This document shows positions 54,271-62,922 of a stretch of 64,000 nt of DNA, one piece after another. Numbering within the stretch: position 1 is the first letter of the stretch; every line of letters starts with the position of its first letter. The position numbers and the translations under genes were made by a program. The notes under the pieces are model-generated. The model did no database searches. It was not told the DNA's origin and saw only the letters and a list, made by a program, of their open reading frames with translations. The DNA is from Roseobacter ponti (GTDB taxonomy: Bacteria; Pseudomonadota; Alphaproteobacteria; Rhodobacterales; Rhodobacteraceae), in contig NZ_CP048788.1 of assembly GCF_012932215.1 (NCBI RefSeq), positions 3,162,001-3,226,000 of the forward strand, given 5' to 3'.

Positions 54271-54600
54271 TCAGAGGGGTACCGCCGTGCCGGGGACGGC
54301 AGCGGCAAGGCATTGCTGGGTTGAAGAACGCGCGAGAATGGCGCGCACTGTGTCGGCGGTGCCCTGATCGGTTCCGGTCACGGCATCCGCGGCCAGGGAC
54401 TGGACCTCACTTGCATCGGCATTGTCCACGATGCAGTCGGTGAAAGGCTGAAAGAACTGCTTGGGCACCTGCGGAAAATAAATCGCAAGCGTCTCGGGCA
54501 GAATGGTTTTCGCAGTACTCCGTCCGGCCTGATCTGTGGCCTGCTGCACGGGTGTGCAGGCAGCGAGGACGAGAGAAAGCAGCAGTAGCAGTCGGGTCAT
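54271..54600 (-). CDS. Small putative lipoprotein in the sdh operon
   Basis: A 109-residue protein with a lipobox (LLLLSLVLAACTPVQQ, Cys 15) and an Ala/Thr/Asp-rich mature part, with two further Cys (FTDCIVDN, QQCLAAAV). The family is not recognised. The ATG overlaps the stop of the FkbM gene (ATGA) and sdhB follows after 21 bases, so it is expressed with sdh. It is probably attached to the inner or outer membrane. Confidence 0.78.
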   Translation of the reverse strand: MTRLLLLLSLVLAACTPVQQATDQAGRSTAKTILPETLAIYFPQVPKQFFQPFTDCIVDNADASEVQSLAADAVTGTDQGTADTVRAILARSSTQQCLAAAVPGTAVPL

Positions 54601-55313
54601 TGGGCCCACCTTGTGAAAAGTACGTTCATATATCTTGGCCGCGCGCGTTTGCCGGGGCCGGACGCGATACTGAGCACATCGCGCAGTTCAAGACCGGCGT
54701 CTTTCAGAAGTGCCACGGCATCAGAGGGTGCGCTGATCCCGTCGAAGCGATGGCTGAGCGACAGTTCCATGATCACGAATTCGCACCGCGCCAGGGTTTC
54801 CGGCGCACCGCGCAGCACCTCGATATCGTAGCCTTCGGTGTCGATCTTGAGGCCCGCACGGCCCGGATATCCGCGGGCGATCTGATCGAGGGGACGGACC
54901 TGGACCGGTTGTTTGTCTGTGCGCACAAAGCTTTTCGACAACTTGTCCGTGCGTTTCAGAAGGCTGGCCATTTCGACCTCGCAGCCTTTGCCGGACCAGG
55001 GCACGATGAGATCGGCCTGACCTTCCTGCGCACCGGCCGCCACTGCGTGAAAATGAAATTCGGTCTGAACCCCCTTTTCGCGCACCATCGCAGCACAGCT
55101 TTCCTGAGGATCGATCAGCACGAAACGCGCGTCGGGGAAGGACCGGTAAAGCCAGGGCGTGCCGCTGCCGACACCGACGTCAAAGACGACTTCGGGCGTG
55201 AACCCGTAGCCTTTGACATAAGGTGCGCGGGTTTTGACAGGCTGAACGACCATCCCCTCCGACCGGAGGGTCCGGCGCATCTGTCTGAGCGTATCCGGGC
55301 CTTCGCGCGTCAC
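54597..55313 (-). CDS. FkbM-family methyltransferase
   Basis: About 238 residues from a GTG (VTREGPDTLRQMRRTLRSEG); an ATG at 55280 is the alternative. The S-adenosylmethionine fold is seen in VVFDVGVGSGTPWLYRSFPD and LIDPQ, and LKIDTEGYDIEVLRGAP is the FkbM signature. Family members O-methylate sugars or polyketides. The position inside the sdh operon, two bases after a secreted-protein gene, is unusual and does not reveal a substrate. Confidence 0.82.
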   Translation of the reverse strand: MTREGPDTLRQMRRTLRSEGMVVQPVKTRAPYVKGYGFTPEVVFDVGVGSGTPWLYRSFPDARFVLIDPQESCAAMVREKGVQTEFHFHAVAAGAQEGQADLIVPWSGKGCEVEMASLLKRTDKLSKSFVRTDKQPVQVRPLDQIARGYPGRAGLKIDTEGYDIEVLRGAPETLARCEFVIMELSLSHRFDGISAPSDAVALLKDAGLELRDVLSIASGPGKRARPRYMNVLFTRWAQ

Positions 55314-55314
55314 A

Positions 55315-55608
55315 TCAGCGGTTCGGGAAGCAATAGAGGCTGCCGCGATACATCGTTGTGTAAAACTGCGGCGGGCAATGCGGATGGCTGCGGCTGACGG
55401 TGCCGTAAACCGGCACGCGGCAGTAAAGGCTGCCACGGTACATGCCGCGCTGGTCCCAGGGGCAGTTGTTCCAGGCTGTACCTGCATGTGCCGAGCCGCC
55501 TTTGCCCGTGGTCGTGCCGCTCGGGCCGTCCGCCAGTGCTGCGGGTGCGGTTGCCATAATCATGGCCGCAGAAAGGGCCGCGGCTGTTATCTTTTTCAGT
55601 GTCTGCAT
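55315..55608 (-). CDS. Small secreted Cys-rich protein with MYRGSLYC repeat
   Basis: A 97-residue protein with a signal peptide (cleavage near residue 26, ALA-DGP). The mature part carries an exact eight-residue repeat, MYRGSLYC, at 56-63 and 86-93, and four Cys (49, 63, 78, 93). The start overlaps the sdhA stop (TGATG), which implies translational coupling. No family is recognised. AAGGAC provides the ribosome site. Confidence 0.75.
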   Translation of the reverse strand: MQTLKKITAAALSAAMIMATAPAALADGPSGTTTGKGGSAHAGTAWNNCPWDQRGMYRGSLYCRVPVYGTVSRSHPHCPPQFYTTMYRGSLYCFPNR

Positions 55609-57413
55609 CAGAAAGTCCTTTGTTTCGGGGCGATTTTCTTAGGATCAATACCACCGTCATTGTGGCTGGTCAGCGGCTGTTCGTGAACGCCGCGATAGCC
55701 GAGCGAGGCTTTGTTGCCTTTGAACCAGATCAGCGAGTGCTTGCGCCAGTTCTCGTCATCGCGCTCGGGGTGGTCCTCGTGGGCATGCGCGCCGCGGCTT
55801 TCCTTGCGCGCCTCGGCGGCGGTAATTGTTGCCACCGCATTGGGGATCAGGTTGGCCAGTTCCAGTGTCTCCATCAGGTCGGAGTTCCACACCAGGCTGC
55901 GGTCGGTGACGCCCACATCGGTATATTTACCGGCAACCTCATCCATCGCCTTTTTGCCCTCGGCGAGGGTCTCATTGGCGCGAAAGACAGCTGCGTCTTT
56001 CTGCATGGTCTGCTGCATTTCGAGACGCAGTTCCGCCGTGGGTGTGTGGCCTTTGGAGTAGCGGGTGTTGTCGAACCGGTCGAGTGCGGCTTTGACCGAG
56101 GCCTCGTTGGGCGTCGGCACAGCGCTCTCGGGATCGACGATTTTGCCTGCTCGTATGGCCGCGGCCCGGCCAAAGACCACAAGGTCAATGAGCGAGTTCG
56201 AGCCCAGCCGGTTGGCGCCATGTACGGAGGCACAGCCCGCCTCACCCACAGCCATGAGGCCGGGTGAAACGCGGTCCGGGTCATCCTTTGTCGGGGCCAG
56301 CACCTCGCCCCAGTAGTTCGTGGGGATACCGCCCATATTATAGTGCACAGTCGGGAGCACAGGGATCGGCTCCTTGTTGAGGTTTACCCCCGCAAAGATC
56401 CGCGCGGATTCCGAGATGCCCGGCAGGCGCAGTTTCAGCGTCTCAGGTGGCAGGTGGTTGAGATTGAGGTGGATGTGGTCGCCGTTCGTGCCAACACCCC
56501 GGCCTTCGCGGATTTCCATGGTCATACAGCGCGAAACATAATCGCGCGGTGCCAGATCCTTGTAATTCGGGGCATAGCGCTCCATGAACCGCTCGCCTTC
56601 CGAGTTCGTCAGATAGCCGCCCTCGCCGCGTGCGCCTTCGGTGATCAGACAGCCGGCGCCGTAGATACCGGTGGGGTGGAACTGTACGAATTCCATATCC
56701 TGCAGCGGCAGACCGGCCCGGGCCGTCATGCCGCCACCATCGCCTGTGCAGGTATGTGCAGAGGTCGCCGAGAAATAGGCCCGGCCATAGCCGCCGGTGG
56801 CCAGCACGACCATCTTGGAGGCGAACAGGTGCAGCGTGCCGTCATCCAGCTTCCAGCACAGCACGCCCTGACAGACACCGTCTTCGGACATGATCAGGTC
56901 GATGGCGAAGTATTCAATATAGAACTCCGCGTTGTTTTTCAGCGACTGGCCGTAAAGCGTGTGCAGAATAGCGTGACCGGTGCGATCTGCAGCGGCGCAG
57001 GTCCGCTGCACCGCGGGGCCTTCGCCGAACTCGGTTGTGTGGCCGCCAAAGGGGCGCTGGTAGATTTTGCCCTCTTCGGTGCGCGAGAAGGGCACACCGT
57101 AGTGTTCGAGCTCATAAACCGCCTTTGGTGCTTCCCGGGCGAGGTATTCCATCGCATCGGTATCGCCCAGCCAGTCGGAGCCTTTCACGGTGTCATACAT
57201 ATGCCACTGCCAGTTGTCGGGCCCCATGTTCGACAGTGATGCCGCGATGCCGCCCTGGGCGGCCACGGTATGCGAGCGTGTCGGAAAGACTTTGGTCACA
57301 CAGGCGGTGCGCAGACCCTGTTCGGCCATGCCGAGCGTCGCCCGCAGACCGGCCCCGCCGGCACCTACGACGACGACGTCGTATTCATGTGTTTCGTATT
57401 CATAAGCAGCCAT
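55608..57413 (-). CDS. sdhA: Succinate dehydrogenase flavoprotein subunit
   Basis: A 601-residue flavoprotein that oxidises succinate to fumarate. [20 protein letters not shown] is the FAD dinucleotide fold; the FAD-linked His is in [10 protein letters not shown], and [20 protein letters not shown] and [11 protein letters not shown] are substrate and flavin segments. The usual C-terminal Tyr/Arg-rich end is present (KQRTF). Length and motifs are complete. Confidence 0.98.
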   Translation of the reverse strand: MAAYEYETHEYDVVVVGAGGAGLRATLGMAEQGLRTACVTKVFPTRSHTVAAQGGIAASLSNMGPDNWQWHMYDTVKGSDWLGDTDAMEYLAREAPKAVYELEHYGVPFSRTEEGKIYQRPFGGHTTEFGEGPAVQRTCAAADRTGHAILHTLYGQSLKNNAEFYIEYFAIDLIMSEDGVCQGVLCWKLDDGTLHLFASKMVVLATGGYGRAYFSATSAHTCTGDGGGMTARAGLPLQDMEFVQFHPTGIYGAGCLITEGARGEGGYLTNSEGERFMERYAPNYKDLAPRDYVSRCMTMEIREGRGVGTNGDHIHLNLNHLPPETLKLRLPGISESARIFAGVNLNKEPIPVLPTVHYNMGGIPTNYWGEVLAPTKDDPDRVSPGLMAVGEAGCASVHGANRLGSNSLIDLVVFGRAAAIRAGKIVDPESAVPTPNEASVKAALDRFDNTRYSKGHTPTAELRLEMQQTMQKDAAVFRANETLAEGKKAMDEVAGKYTDVGVTDRSLVWNSDLMETLELANLIPNAVATITAAEARKESRGAHAHEDHPERDDENWRKHSLIWFKGNKASLGYRGVHEQPLTSHNDGGIDPKKIAPKQRTF

Positions 57414-57469
57414 GGAATTTCTCCCGGATGTGAGACAGCGCGCGCCGGCAAAAGGCGCCCGTCAGAATT

Positions 57470-57841
57470 TCAGAGAGCCAGACGCACCATCGCGTAGAGC
57501 CCTGTTGCCGCCGCAGCCCAGGACAGGCAGGTCATCGCGATCATCGCGACTTTCTGCGCGCCGCCGTGCACGTAATCCTCGATCAGCGCCTGAACGCCGC
57601 CGGCAAAATGTTTGAATGTCACCAGAATGGTCAGCGTTGCGATGATCGCCGGGAACGGGCGGGCAAAATACGCTGTGACGACATCATGGGGCTCGCCCAG
57701 CATCGGACCAAAGGTGAAGATAAAGAGCGGGATCAGCACCAGCAGGGCCGCGGAACTCACGGTCATCGACCAGTGATGTTCGGTGCCGGATTTGGCGGAG
57801 CCCATGCCCGTGGCGCGTTTGCGGTCTGTCAGATAGCTCAT
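57470..57841 (-). CDS. sdhD: Succinate dehydrogenase membrane anchor subunit
   Basis: A 123-residue protein with three TM helices (AALLVLIPLFIFTFGPML, AIIATLTILVTFKHFAGGVQ, IAMTCLSWAAAATGLYAMV). The His and Asp in FKHFAGGVQALIEDYVHGG bind heme and quinone. It follows sdhC by 12 bases and precedes sdhA by 56 bases. Confidence 0.94.
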   Translation of the reverse strand: MSYLTDRKRATGMGSAKSGTEHHWSMTVSSAALLVLIPLFIFTFGPMLGEPHDVVTAYFARPFPAIIATLTILVTFKHFAGGVQALIEDYVHGGAQKVAMIAMTCLSWAAAATGLYAMVRLAL

Positions 57842-57853
57842 CTCAGGCCCTCC

Positions 57854-58240
57854 TCAGCGCACGACCGCGATGGTCAGCAGGGTCAGCAGAAACGACCCGC
57901 CGACAACCGCGTATCCGAGTTTATAAGCGGTTTCGAGATCAAGGCCGACGCCCTGATCCCAGATAAGATGCCGCACACCTGCGAGCGTGTGATACCACAG
58001 CCCCCAGAGCGACAGGACCATGACAAGATCGCCGAACCAGCTGGTCAGAACGCCATCGGCGACGGCAAAATACTCAGGCGATGTGGCAGCGGCCAGAAAC
58101 CACCAGACCACAAGCAGCGCAGAGATCAGCAGCGCATTGCCGGTGATCCGCGTGAGGATAGATGTCATCGAGGTCAGCTGCGGGCGGTAGATTGTCAGAT
58201 GCGGTGAAAGCGGGCGATTGCCCCTGTTCACATCAGCCAT
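57854..58240 (-). CDS. sdhC: Succinate dehydrogenase cytochrome b556 subunit
   Basis: A 128-residue protein. RPLSPHLTIYRPQLTSMTSI is the SdhC signature, and WYHTLAGVRHLIWDQG supplies the heme-ligand His. Three TM helices follow the usual layout. First gene of the sdh operon; the 155-base gap behind it holds the likely promoter. Confidence 0.95.
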   Translation of the reverse strand: MADVNRGNRPLSPHLTIYRPQLTSMTSILTRITGNALLISALLVVWWFLAAATSPEYFAVADGVLTSWFGDLVMVLSLWGLWYHTLAGVRHLIWDQGVGLDLETAYKLGYAVVGGSFLLTLLTIAVVR

Positions 58241-58395
58241 GTCAGATTCCTTTTGTTCCCTGACGTTATTTGTACTCTTTATTGCGCGCTTGTCACGTGC
58301 AAGGGGGCCGCAGGGGCGCGGTTATTTGGCGCGGTTCGTGCAATTTTCCGCATTTTTCCGGGTTTGTGATCACGCGCAATTCTGCTGTGATCACA

Positions 58396-59058
58396 TTATT
58401 CGAGGAAACTCAGCTGCCGGGTTGTCTCGCGCTGCAGTTTTCGGCGGATCTGTTCGGGATAATCCGCGAACCCGTTGGCAGTGATAACAAAAGCGCCCTC
58501 GCCGTGGATAAGGTTCTCGAAAAACCATGCGGTGAGGTCTGTCTCATCGGTCTCGATCGCCAGCGCATTGAGCGTAACACCCATCCTGTCGAGTGCGGCA
58601 CGGCGGGTGTCCGGGTCCACACCTTCGTTGGAGATTCCATCACCTGAGACATCGATGATCCTGCGGGTACAGTGCGGCACCTCGGCAAGGGCTTTTTCAG
58701 CCGCGAGAACAGCCTCGCCCACAGCTGTGGAAAAGTTGCGCCAGATGCGTTTATCGTCGCTGATGGCCTGGGCAAGGGCCTGCACATCGCCGGCCGACCG
58801 GATGGTGGTCCATGGGATCGTCTGGCGCTGGCGCGAGGACCCTGTCCACTGAATAAGGGTAAGCATCGCCTGCTGTTCGGTCAGCGCATCCACAACGGTG
58901 CCGTCCCGCAGGGCTGCCGCCAGCCCCTGCATCTGGATCCGGTATTCATCCGGGTCAACCGAGCCCGAAACATCAACAGCCAGCACCAGTGCAAGGCCGC
59001 ATGCCTGTACCGGAGCAGCAAAAGCAGCGAACAGGGCAGGAATGGTGAAACGAAACAT
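58396..59058 (-). CDS. DUF1194 protein (von Willebrand factor A-like, secreted)
   Basis: A 220-residue protein with a signal peptide (MFRFTIPALFAAFAAPVQAC) and a VWA-like fold: LVLAVDVSGSVDPDEYRIQM holds the MIDAS motif D-x-S-x-S, and IDVSGDGISNEGVDP the second metal loop. DUF1194 is found in alphaproteobacteria without assigned function; binding of a ligand through a metal is inferred. It stands alone. Confidence 0.9.
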   Translation of the reverse strand: MFRFTIPALFAAFAAPVQACGLALVLAVDVSGSVDPDEYRIQMQGLAAALRDGTVVDALTEQQAMLTLIQWTGSSRQRQTIPWTTIRSAGDVQALAQAISDDKRIWRNFSTAVGEAVLAAEKALAEVPHCTRRIIDVSGDGISNEGVDPDTRRAALDRMGVTLNALAIETDETDLTAWFFENLIHGEGAFVITANGFADYPEQIRRKLQRETTRQLSFLE

Positions 59059-59114
59059 GGCGCGAGACTACAACGGTCCGCGCGCCATGCATCCGAATTT
59101 TACGTGAACGCCTC

Positions 59115-59360
59115 TCAGCGGCGCAGCGGGAGACCGTTTTTGTCTTTCATGGAGCCCACCACGAGGCGCACGAAATCGATCAGAGTCCAGATGCCCAGCC
59201 CGCCGAGGGTCACAAGGCAGAGGATGCCGGTGCCAATCTTGCCCAGATAAAAGCGGTGCACGCCAAGGGGGCCCAGAAAAAAGCACAGAAGTACGGCCGC
59301 GACAAAGCTCTTATCGCTTTGCTCAACGGGGGGTGAATTGTCGCTCATTGTCATCGTCAT
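59115..59360 (-). CDS. TM2-domain membrane protein 1
   Basis: An 81-residue protein with two TM helices, FVAAVLLCFFLGPLGVHRFY and ITLGGLGIWTLIDFVRLVVG-like, the latter seen as LVTLGGLGIWTLIDFVRLVV. FYLGKIGTG is the loop of the TM2 domain. The function is unknown. Alternative ATGs at 59354 and 59348 exist; the first has AGGAC in place. Confidence 0.85.
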   Translation of the reverse strand: MTMTMSDNSPPVEQSDKSFVAAVLLCFFLGPLGVHRFYLGKIGTGILCLVTLGGLGIWTLIDFVRLVVGSMKDKNGLPLRR

Positions 59361-59380
59361 TGTTACTGTCCTATCGGTTA

Positions 59381-59668
59381 TCAGGTCGTTGATGGTATCG
59401 CGACAATGCGACCTTTGCCGTCTCGCCACTGACCCGTAATAAGCAGGTAAAAGATAACAATTGTATGGATTCCGTCTGCCAACAATGTGGCAACCCCCAG
59501 TCCGTCGTTACCCTGAACAAAGAACATGATGGCAAGAACCAGCAGGGTCAGGTCCGCCAGACCATGCCAGAAATCGCCGAGGTAAAAGTGGTGGATACCC
59601 GCAGTGCCGAAAACGCCGCAAAGCGCAACAGCCGTGCCGTAGCTTTTGGGGGAAATGTCAGTTTGCAT
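59381..59668 (-). CDS. TM2-domain membrane protein 2
   Basis: A 95-residue TM2-type protein (MQTDISPKSYGTAVALCG, then GTAGIHHFYLGDFWHGLADL). Two to three helices; the second half (VATLLADGIHTIVIFYLLIT) is more divergent than in the downstream TM2 gene at 59115-59360. It lies 20 bases before that gene, so the pair is probably a tandem duplication. The start at 59668 was preferred over an upstream frame to 59776. Confidence 0.82.
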   Translation of the reverse strand: MQTDISPKSYGTAVALCGVFGTAGIHHFYLGDFWHGLADLTLLVLAIMFFVQGNDGLGVATLLADGIHTIVIFYLLITGQWRDGKGRIVAIPSTT

Positions 59669-59789
59669 GATGCCTGTCCTGATGCGCCCCCGCAGCCCGG
59701 AGGCTAGCGCGGTCGGCGCGCTCCGGTCAACCACGGGAACTGAGGCACCAAAGGGTCTGGTGCGTAAAAGTATCACTGCACTGGGGGTA

Positions 59790-60203
59790 TCAGCCGATCA
59801 GGGCGAGGAAAAACCCGGCAAAAATCACGCCCCCGAAGGCGAGACCGGCCCGCCAGGGGGTGCGCACGCCCGTTTCACCCTCAATCGCGAGCGGCCCGAG
59901 TGTGGCCGCGGCGGCAAAAAGGCTGCCCGCCATGGCCACTATTCCCTGCGCCCAGACGGCATCCTGCGCGACAGGCCCCAGCGAGAGCACCAGGATCATC
60001 AGACCCAGCGCTGCCATCGTCGCCGCGAGCGAGCGATAGAGCGAGGCCAGAATTCCGATCATGTGAGGCGAGAGTTCGACGCCTTCTTTTTCAAGAATTT
60101 CAGCGTGATAGTCGGCCGGCACCGAGCCGAGGGTATATTGTGCTGCCCCCAGAAAAAGCATGCCTGCCGCAAGACAGTTCAACATGACGGCGAGTATCAG
60201 CAT
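59790..60203 (-). CDS. Hypothetical four-helix membrane protein
   Basis: A 137-residue protein with four predicted TM segments: MLILAVMLNCLAAGMLFLGA, LAATMAALGLMILVLSLGPV, IVAMAGSLFAAAATLGPLAI, and LAFGGVIFAGFFLALIG. A cytoplasmic or periplasmic loop (VPADYHAEILEKEGVELSPH) lies after the first. I do not recognise a family. It is transcribed towards the TM2 genes, after a 46-base gap from the mesaconyl-CoA hydratase gene. Confidence 0.75.
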   Translation of the reverse strand: MLILAVMLNCLAAGMLFLGAAQYTLGSVPADYHAEILEKEGVELSPHMIGILASLYRSLAATMAALGLMILVLSLGPVAQDAVWAQGIVAMAGSLFAAAATLGPLAIEGETGVRTPWRAGLAFGGVIFAGFFLALIG

Positions 60204-60249
60204 ACCCTTCGTGTCTCCCCGAACACCGGTGTCCCCGGGTCACCTTAAC

Positions 60250-61284
60250 TCACATTGGCATCAGCGCCCAGTAGTCGAGATCAAGCAATACATCGGGCAG
60301 ATATTTCCCGTCCTCGCCGCGCAGCTCAAACGGGGGGCCGCCGCGGGTCGCCACGAGGCGCAGCCGCAGCGCACCGACGCCAGGGGCTGCCGTTTCCGCC
60401 CTGTCGAGCACTTCGGACCAGGCGCGGACGGTATCACCTGCAACACAGGGGTTTGCATGAACGCCGGCGTTGAGCCCGACCACCATCTGCGCATTCGCCA
60501 GCCCGTTGAAACTGAGCGCACGGGCCATTGAGATCACGTGCCCGCCATAAATCAGCCGCGTCCCGTCCGGGCGCGCTGACACATCGAAATGCACTTTTGC
60601 GGTATTCTGCCAGAGGCGGGTTGCCAGCATGTGCTCGGCTTCTTCAATGGTCACACCGTCCACGTGATCGATTTTTTCGCCGACCGCATAGTCTCCCCGG
60701 CGGTGCGGCTCTCCGGCGAGATCGAAATCATACCTGCTGAAATCGAGGCCCTCCGGCACCACAAGCCGGTCTGCGGGCACAGCAGCGGCCAGATCCGGGA
60801 TCACCGTTTCGGGCGCCGGGGCGCTGGTGTCTTTTTTGCGCACCATGACCCAGCGCACATATTCCAGAACGGTTTCGTCATGCTGGTTCAGTCCGCGGGT
60901 GCGCACCCAGACCACGCCTGATGTCCCGCTGGAGTTTTCTTTGACACCGATCACTTCGGAGACGGCGCGCAATGTGTCGCCGGGCCAGACGGGCAAAAGC
61001 CACCGCGCCCCGGCATACCCGAGGTTCGCCACGGCGTTCAGCGAGATATCCGGCACCGTCTTTCCGAACACCACATGAAACGCGACCATATCATCAAGCG
61101 GGCTCGCTCTGAGCCCGCAACTGCGCGCAAATTCGTCAGACGAATAAAGAGCGTGCCGCGCGGGATAGAGCATATGGTTAAGCGCCCGCTCTGCGGTGCC
61201 AACGGTGCGCGGCACCGCATGTGTAATGATCTGCCCCGGTGTATAATCTTCGAAAAAGCGCCCGGCGCTGGTTTTCGCCGCCAT
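60250..61284 (-). CDS. mch: Mesaconyl-CoA hydratase (MaoC-type double hotdog)
   Basis: A 344-residue MaoC-fold hydratase that interconverts mesaconyl-C1-CoA and beta-methylmalyl-CoA in the ethylmalonyl-CoA pathway. Two hotdog domains are seen: FFEDYTPGQIITHAVPRTVG in the N-terminal half and RRGDYAVGEKIDHVDGVTIE in the C-terminal half. Length and pattern fit Rhodobacter Mch. The ATG at 61284 overlaps the stop of the DUF1737 gene (TGATG). Last gene of a mcl2-nnrU-DUF1737-mch run. Confidence 0.93.
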   Translation of the reverse strand: MAAKTSAGRFFEDYTPGQIITHAVPRTVGTAERALNHMLYPARHALYSSDEFARSCGLRASPLDDMVAFHVVFGKTVPDISLNAVANLGYAGARWLLPVWPGDTLRAVSEVIGVKENSSGTSGVVWVRTRGLNQHDETVLEYVRWVMVRKKDTSAPAPETVIPDLAAAVPADRLVVPEGLDFSRYDFDLAGEPHRRGDYAVGEKIDHVDGVTIEEAEHMLATRLWQNTAKVHFDVSARPDGTRLIYGGHVISMARALSFNGLANAQMVVGLNAGVHANPCVAGDTVRAWSEVLDRAETAAPGVGALRLRLVATRGGPPFELRGEDGKYLPDVLLDLDYWALMPM

Positions 61285-61487
61285 CACTGCGCCCCCAGCT
61301 TCAGGTCCGGTTTATAGGTGCCGGGCGCGTCTTTGATCACCGCCTGACCGCACCGCATGACCCCTGCGGCGTGATCCCAGGTCTGGGTCGGGCTGCCATG
61401 CAGCTCCCAGCCCTTGTTCAGCGCCTCCGTGACTTTGTGACAGAAGGCGGATGTGTCTTCTTCGGACAAAAACCGGTAGAGCTTCAT
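61284..61487 (-). CDS. DUF1737 small protein
   Basis: A 67-residue protein, MKLYRFLSEEDTSAFCHKVT followed by EALNKGWELHGSPTQTWDHA, the DUF1737 pattern. The function is unknown. It is translationally coupled to the mesaconyl-CoA hydratase gene by a one-base overlap and lies 15 bases after nnrU. Confidence 0.88.
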   Translation of the reverse strand: MKLYRFLSEEDTSAFCHKVTEALNKGWELHGSPTQTWDHAAGVMRCGQAVIKDAPGTYKPDLKLGAQ

Positions 61488-61502
61488 GTGGCTACCTCGC
61501 CG

Positions 61503-62060
61503 TTACGCAGGGAAGGGCCAGACGCCCAGCCAGATGTGAATCGCTGAAATCAGCCCGTAAAGGACCAGCGTGATAACGGCGAGCCGCACCCGTGTCGCCA
61601 TGCCTGCGCGCGCCGGCGGTGTCCAGTCGGGCTCTGCTTTGTTGATCAGAATGACTTCTCCGACAGCCCAGGCCAGCAGCCCGCCGAACAGCACGATCGA
61701 GGCAAGATCACCGTTCACCAGCAGGTGCGCAACGGCCCAGATTTTGAAACCGGTCAGCTGCGGATGGCGGATCTTATAGGCAGGCCATGCCTTGGCCCCC
61801 TTTGCAGCACTTGAGCCATAAACCCAGAGCGCAAAGAGCATCAGCGTATTGTTCACGTGCATCAGGAAGGCGGGAGGCGACCAGACCGGGATAAATTCAG
61901 CGCCGCGATAACCGAGGATCATCAGCACCAGGCCCGCGACGATCCCCACCGCCACGACGCCCTTGCCTGCAGTGCCCAGCCCTGAGCGTTTCGCCGGGGC
62001 CAGTCGTTTGAAATAATGTGCGCCCGTCCAGAGGATCAGGCCGGCAAGGATAAAGATCAT
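61503..62060 (-). CDS. nnrU: NnrU-family membrane protein
   Basis: A 185-residue membrane protein with about five helices. LAGLILWTGAHYFKRLAPAK, the IRHPQLTGFKIWAVAHLLVN segment with its conserved His, and a C-terminal helix match NnrU (related to isoprenylcysteine methyltransferase-like proteins). NnrU was named in denitrifiers, but no denitrification genes are visible here. It begins four bases after the mcl2 stop. Confidence 0.9.
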   Translation of the reverse strand: MIFILAGLILWTGAHYFKRLAPAKRSGLGTAGKGVVAVGIVAGLVLMILGYRGAEFIPVWSPPAFLMHVNNTLMLFALWVYGSSAAKGAKAWPAYKIRHPQLTGFKIWAVAHLLVNGDLASIVLFGGLLAWAVGEVILINKAEPDWTPPARAGMATRVRLAVITLVLYGLISAIHIWLGVWPFPA

Positions 62061-62064
62061 GTGC

Positions 62065-62922
62065 TCACTCCGCGTTCATCGAGTTTATCGCTTCCACCTT
62101 TGCCAGTGTTTCGCGGGCCGTGGCAACATGAAGGTTTTCGACGATCCGTCCGTCAACGACCGCGACCGCCTCACCTTTGGCCACCGCGGCCTCATAGGCG
62201 GCGATCTGACGGGTCGCCAGGTCGACATCCTCCGGTGACGGAGAAAAGGCGTCGTTTGTGACAGCGATCTGTGCGGGGTGGATCAGGGTTTTACCGTCAA
62301 AACCCATATCGCGACCCTGTTCGCATTCTGCTTTCAGTCCGTCTTCGTCCCTGAAGGCGTTGTAAACACCGTCGAGGATCGCCCTGCCCTGCGCTTTTGC
62401 CGCGAGCAGGCACAGACCGAGGCCGCTCATGAGCGGCAGACGGTCCGCCCGGTAGCGCGCACCGATGTCTCTGGCGAGGTCATTGGTGCCCATCACCATG
62501 CCCTCAAGCTGCGGATGTGCCGCGATCTCCGCAGCATTCAGCATGCCCTGCGGTGTTTCCATCATAGCCCAGAGTGGTTTGACACGTGATACCCCGGCAA
62601 GCCTGTCGAGGTCAGCAGCGCTGTTGACCTTCGGCAGCAGAATGGCATCTGCGTCCGTTTGTGCGGCGGCGCGCGCATCCTGCTCACCCCAGGATGTATC
62701 CAGCCCGTTGATGCGCACAATTTTCAGGCGCCGGCCGTATCCACCGGCACCGAGCGCCTCTGCGAGTGTCCTGCGCGCGCCTTCTTTTTCATCAGGGGCG
62801 ACGGCATCTTCGAGATCGAAAATGATAGCGTCCGCAGGCAGGTCGCGCGCTTTTTCCAGGGCCCGGGTCCGGGAGGCCGGGATATAGAGAACAGACCTCA
62901 GGGGGCGGCTGGCTGATGACAT
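62065..62922 (-). CDS. mcl2: (3S)-malyl-CoA thioesterase Mcl2 (HpcH/CitE family)
   Basis: A 285-residue CitE-type TIM-barrel protein. LRSVLYIPASRTRALEKARD, IIFDLEDAVAPDEKEGAR (metal ligand Glu/Asp), MMETPQGMLN and DGKTLIHPAQI are family motifs. Its length and its operon with mesaconyl-CoA hydratase indicate Mcl2, which hydrolyses malyl-CoA in the ethylmalonyl-CoA pathway; Mcl1 (lyase) is longer (~320 aa). The start MSSASRPL was used because a longer frame reaches into the promoter. Confidence 0.9.
   Translation of the reverse strand: MSSASRPLRSVLYIPASRTRALEKARDLPADAIIFDLEDAVAPDEKEGARRTLAEALGAGGYGRRLKIVRINGLDTSWGEQDARAAAQTDADAILLPKVNSAADLDRLAGVSRVKPLWAMMETPQGMLNAAEIAAHPQLEGMVMGTNDLARDIGARYRADRLPLMSGLGLCLLAAKAQGRAILDGVYNAFRDEDGLKAECEQGRDMGFDGKTLIHPAQIAVTNDAFSPSPEDVDLATRQIAAYEAAVAKGEAVAVVDGRIVENLHVATARETLAKVEAINSMNAE

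Noticed and set aside
55483-55660. Repeated coding segments read as a possible CRISPR or direct repeat
   Set aside because: The repetition is a two-copy amino-acid motif in one reading frame, without spacers or cas genes.
61503-62060. NnrU as evidence for denitrification
   Set aside because: No nitrite or nitric oxide reductase genes occur in the window, and the gene sits in a carbon-assimilation operon.
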